64,000 nucleotides of DNA from Bacteroidetes bacterium MedPE-SWsnd-G1 (GTDB lineage Bacteria; Bacteroidota; Bacteroidia; Flavobacteriales; Flavobacteriaceae), in contig MPDD01000008.1 in the NCBI GenBank assembly GCA_001874265.1, positions 23,303 through 87,302 of the forward strand, given 5' to 3'. The notes under the pieces are model-generated. The model had not been told where the DNA came from and ran no database searches. It saw only the letters and a program-made list of their open reading frames with translations. Below, one piece after another: positions 61,541 through 64,000 of this stretch. The translations under genes were made by a program, and so were the position numbers. Every line of letters begins with the position of its first letter. Positions within the stretch are counted from its first letter, which is position 1.

Positions 61541-62536
61541 TTAAATATTTAATGAGTTGAATAACTCTTTAAGTCTCGGGTCAGATGGCCTTGGAGCATT
61601 GGCATCTACTATATTTCCATCAGGATCAATTAAGATAAACCTTGGAATAGCATTAATTTGATATTCTTGAGAAAAAGAATAATCTGTCCCGGCATATAAT
61701 TGAATACCTCCCATTTCCTTATCAGCAATCATTTTTCTCCAGGCATCATATTTATTTGCTCTATCGGTAGAAATACTAACAAATGCAATATTTTTATGCT
61801 CATACTCTTTTTCTACTTGCTTTAAATAGGGTATTTGCTGTTTACATGGACCACACCAAGTTGCCCAAACATCAATGTAAACGAATTTTCCTTTTAAGTC
61901 ATCTAAAGAAGTACTACCTCCATTATAATTTTCAAAATTGGTAAATTTTGGGGAAGGATTTCCTTTTTTGAATTTTACCGCTGCCGCATATTTTACTTCA
62001 TAATTTTTTTCTAAATAAGCAAATAAACGCTCATCTTCCGATACGATCTGATTAATTAATACAGTGTCTACTTTATTTTTAGAAATAGAGGAAAGATGTT
62101 CTTTTAACGCTTTCATTCTTTGCTCAAATTCTGGTCGCTCTAAAGAAAAATAGGTGTTTGGGTCAGAAAGTTCGTTTTTAGAAAAAGCAATTCTATTTTT
62201 AATGTAGTTATTGCTTTCTTTTCCTTTACCTTCAAAGGTAGCATTTGTAAAGTCAATAATGTTTGCATTTACTTTAAGGTCATAACCATTGGTTAAAAAC
62301 AAAATAGTTTTATTTCTACCATCAGTTAAGGTGTATACACCCGTCTCTACTTTAAGTGTGTCTTTAAATGATCCGTCATTTTCAAGTTTAATGTCCTTTG
62401 AAAATGTTTTTGACGAGATTGTAATATTTACTGTTTCTGCATTCTGAATTTTTCCAGACAGCGTAACAAACCCCTTTGGGTTTTTACAACCAACTGAAAG
62501 AACAAAAGCGGCAATTATTAGAAGAAATTTATTCAT
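61541..62536 (-). CDS. TlpA-family thioredoxin lipoprotein (copy 2)
   Basis: 331 residues. Lipobox LSVGC (Cys17). An N-terminal beta-domain (about 20-110, DUF4369-like) precedes a helical linker and a thioredoxin domain (about 195-331) with active site WATWCGPCKQQIP (CxxC) and cis-Pro in NAIPRFILID. It is anchored in the periplasm or outer membrane and probably reduces disulfides or supports cytochrome c maturation. It starts 5 bp after its paralogue; the two share the layout and many residues, indicating tandem duplication. Confidence 0.93.
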   Translation of the reverse strand: MNKFLLIIAAFVLSVGCKNPKGFVTLSGKIQNAETVNITISSKTFSKDIKLENDGSFKDTLKVETGVYTLTDGRNKTILFLTNGYDLKVNANIIDFTNATFEGKGKESNNYIKNRIAFSKNELSDPNTYFSLERPEFEQRMKALKEHLSSISKNKVDTVLINQIVSEDERLFAYLEKNYEVKYAAAVKFKKGNPSPKFTNFENYNGGSTSLDDLKGKFVYIDVWATWCGPCKQQIPYLKQVEKEYEHKNIAFVSISTDRANKYDAWRKMIADKEMGGIQLYAGTDYSFSQEYQINAIPRFILIDPDGNIVDANAPRPSDPRLKELFNSLNI

Positions 62537-62541
62537 GTATT

Positions 62542-63564
62542 TTAAATATTGTGTTTGTTAAATAGTGTAATCAACCTTTCGTCAGATGGTCGCGGTGCAC
62601 TTGCGTCAACTGTATTCCCATCAGGACCAATTAAAATAAAACGTGGAATCCCATTAATTTTAAAACCAGTAACGAAGTCGTTTTTCCATCCGTTTGGAGA
62701 CATAATTTGAATTCCTTTTAATTCTTTATCTGCAACCATAGCCTTCCAGTCTTGTTCAGCTTTTTCCATAGTCCCACTTCTTTTCTCGTCATCTACAGAC
62801 ATACTTACGAATGCAATATTTTTATCGTGATATTTTTGTTCAACTTCTTTTAAATAAGGAATTTCATATTTACACGGCCCACACCAAGTAGCCCAGACAT
62901 CTACATACACGTATTTTCCTTTTAAGTCAGATAAAGACGTTGTACTACCATCGAAATTTTGAAAGTTTTCAAAAGTAGGGGCAGGCTTTCCGTTTAGTTC
63001 TGCCTTTAATTCAATAATCCCACCAAAATACCCTTTATATGAATTAAGCATTGGTGTAATTTCTTTTGCACTATGATTCGTTACTAGAGTATCAATACCT
63101 GTTGCATTAGAAATTTTATCATTTAATTGTGTTTCAATCTCTTCAAAGGTTTTTGTAAATGTAGCCTTATCCATTTCATCGAATGGTTTATCTAAAATTT
63201 CTTCTCTTAAAAGAGAATATTCTGCAAGAAAAGTACTGTTTTCTGCTCCATTTCCAGAAAATGCAATAGACTCATCAAATTCTTTTGTGTCTAAGGAAAT
63301 TTTAATGTCATATCCGTTTTTAAGAAATATTGAAGTAGATTCACCTCCATCATAAAAATTATAGATTCCAGTTTCAACCTTTAAAGTATCACTGAATGTT
63401 CCATCAGCCGCTACAGGAATCGTTTTAGAATAGCTTCTAGATCTAACAACAACTGAGTCGCTATTTTGATCAATTATATTTCCAGAAATAGAAACATAAT
63501 CTTTTGGTTCATTCACACACGAAATGACTAGCAATGCAGATAATGCAACAATAACTTTTTTCAT
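62542..63564 (-). CDS. TlpA-family thioredoxin lipoprotein (copy 1)
   Basis: 340 residues. Lipobox VISC (Cys16). The same arrangement as the gene that follows: N-terminal beta-domain (YVSISGNIIDQNSDSVVVRS near 24), helical linker, and thioredoxin domain with WATWCGPCKYEIP and NGIPRFILIGPDG. An insertion (DEKRSGTMEKAEQDWKAMV near 263-281) is the main difference from copy 2. A periplasmic thiol-disulfide role is inferred from the family. Confidence 0.93.
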   Translation of the reverse strand: MKKVIVALSALLVISCVNEPKDYVSISGNIIDQNSDSVVVRSRSYSKTIPVAADGTFSDTLKVETGIYNFYDGGESTSIFLKNGYDIKISLDTKEFDESIAFSGNGAENSTFLAEYSLLREEILDKPFDEMDKATFTKTFEEIETQLNDKISNATGIDTLVTNHSAKEITPMLNSYKGYFGGIIELKAELNGKPAPTFENFQNFDGSTTSLSDLKGKYVYVDVWATWCGPCKYEIPYLKEVEQKYHDKNIAFVSMSVDDEKRSGTMEKAEQDWKAMVADKELKGIQIMSPNGWKNDFVTGFKINGIPRFILIGPDGNTVDASAPRPSDERLITLFNKHNI

Positions 63565-64000
63565 TTTTAAATAATTTTGGTTTTATTGGTCGTAAATATA
63601 GAGTTTCTATACAAAAATCTATAATTTGATGATTTACTTTAACAAATTATTTGGATTGTTCATTTTCCTAAGGTATTCCAAAATTACTGGAATTTAGCTT
63701 TTTAAATTTCCGTATTAAAATTTGGAAGTATAGAAATTATCAGTTAAATTTGAGTGATTTTAATTAAAAGTCGTTTCCAAAGTTTAGAAGTATTCAATTC
63801 TAAACTATCTACCCCAACTATTTTGTAATATAGAATTGTGCTATTTTAATAGTGCTATTGGTACAATTTCAGTCTGGTTACTTCTTTTAAAAACAATATT
63901 TTTCCACTGACTTTTGTCAAATATTGCACCCTTTTTGTAATCAACCCAAACTAAAGTTTGCAATTAAATTTGCTAAAGAATCATTTATAGAATTAAAAAT
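63565..64000. other. 436-bp AT-rich region at the right edge
   Basis: No convincing gene, tRNA or terminator is seen apart from a 40-codon open frame at 63841-63963. A perfect TAnnTTTG promoter for the TlpA pair was not found. Confidence 0.5.
63841..63963 (-). CDS. possible 40-codon gene remnant
   Basis: On the minus strand an open frame with TTG start reads QTLVWVDYKKGAIFDKSQWK and ends IVPIALLK. Codon use looks protein-like, but an in-frame TAA precedes it with no ATG. It may be the end of a frameshifted or truncated gene. No family is recognised. Confidence 0.2.
   Translation of the reverse strand: MQTLVWVDYKKGAIFDKSQWKNIVFKRSNQTEIVPIALLK

Noticed and set aside
1..64000. CRISPR arrays, prophage, IS elements or rRNA
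   Set aside because: No regularly spaced repeats, transposase, integrase, phage structural genes or rRNA sequence was seen.

Overview
The window looks like chromosomal DNA of a marine member of the Flavobacteriaceae (Bacteroidota). The evidence is low GC, promoters of the TAnnTTTG (-7) type, almost no Shine-Dalgarno sequences, typical flavobacterial proteins (PadR/PspC/DUF2807 operon, SPFH/Arc cluster, CtlX, fused NAD(P)HX repair enzyme, several TlpA-like lipoproteins), and a dense array of sulfatases of the kind used on sulfated algal polysaccharides. The exact genus cannot be fixed from sequence alone. Nearly all the DNA is accounted for; there is no prophage, IS element or CRISPR array.

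Layout. 1-2.1 kb: start of a PafA-type phosphatase (cut by the edge) and an MlaE/MlaF lipid-transport pair. 2.1-6.2 kb: tRNA-Lys, a nitrosative-stress repair gene (ric) with a porin-like gene, a thioredoxin-like gene, and citrulline hydrolase ctlX. 6.3-9.8 kb: a leftward DUF4870-PadR-PspC-DUF2807 operon. 10-15.2 kb: DUF4442, a DUF4369 lipoprotein, DUF819 permease, and a leftward SPFH operon carrying several very small genes, including an Arc-type DNA-binding protein. 15.2-22.7 kb: S1/P1 nuclease, a sulfatase/DUF1254 pair, an ECF sigma factor with its own ECF promoter and a small membrane protein, SIMPL protein, FkbM methyltransferase, tRNA-Ser. 22.8-34 kb: housekeeping genes (aroC, kbl/tdh with a divergent Lrp regulator, radical SAM, sterol desaturase, cyclophilin, VOC).

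34.2-51.4 kb is the catabolic island: an esterase-like hydrolase and eight S1 sulfatases in two divergent blocks, then a Gfo/Idh/MocA oxidoreductase and galactokinase/galactose-1-P uridylyltransferase. No SusC/SusD, glycoside hydrolase or polysaccharide lyase is present. The gal genes suggest, but do not prove, that the sulfated substrate contains galactose. A 52-residue secreted peptide gene is coupled between two of the sulfatases. 51.5-55.7 kb: an apparent stand-alone small RNA gene, then a sulfane-sulfur island: two YeeE/YedE-type transporter halves, a cysteine-containing Crp/Fnr regulator, a TauE/SafE exporter and a CstB-like persulfide dioxygenase-rhodanese fusion. 55.8-64 kb: tgt (lacking the usual zinc cysteines), LptF/G, EamA, accA, nnrDE and two tandem TlpA lipoproteins.

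The most interesting regulatory signal is a 14-bp palindrome, GTAAC-N4-GTTAC, upstream of the YeeE gene, the TauE gene and, nearly 50 kb away, the thioredoxin-like gene at 4522. In each case its centre is exactly 36.5 bp upstream of the last G of the -7 element. An FNR-like TGAT-N4-ATCA box sits at the same distance in front of ric. This fits class II activation by Crp/Fnr-family proteins and links the thioredoxin-like gene to sulfane-sulfur handling.
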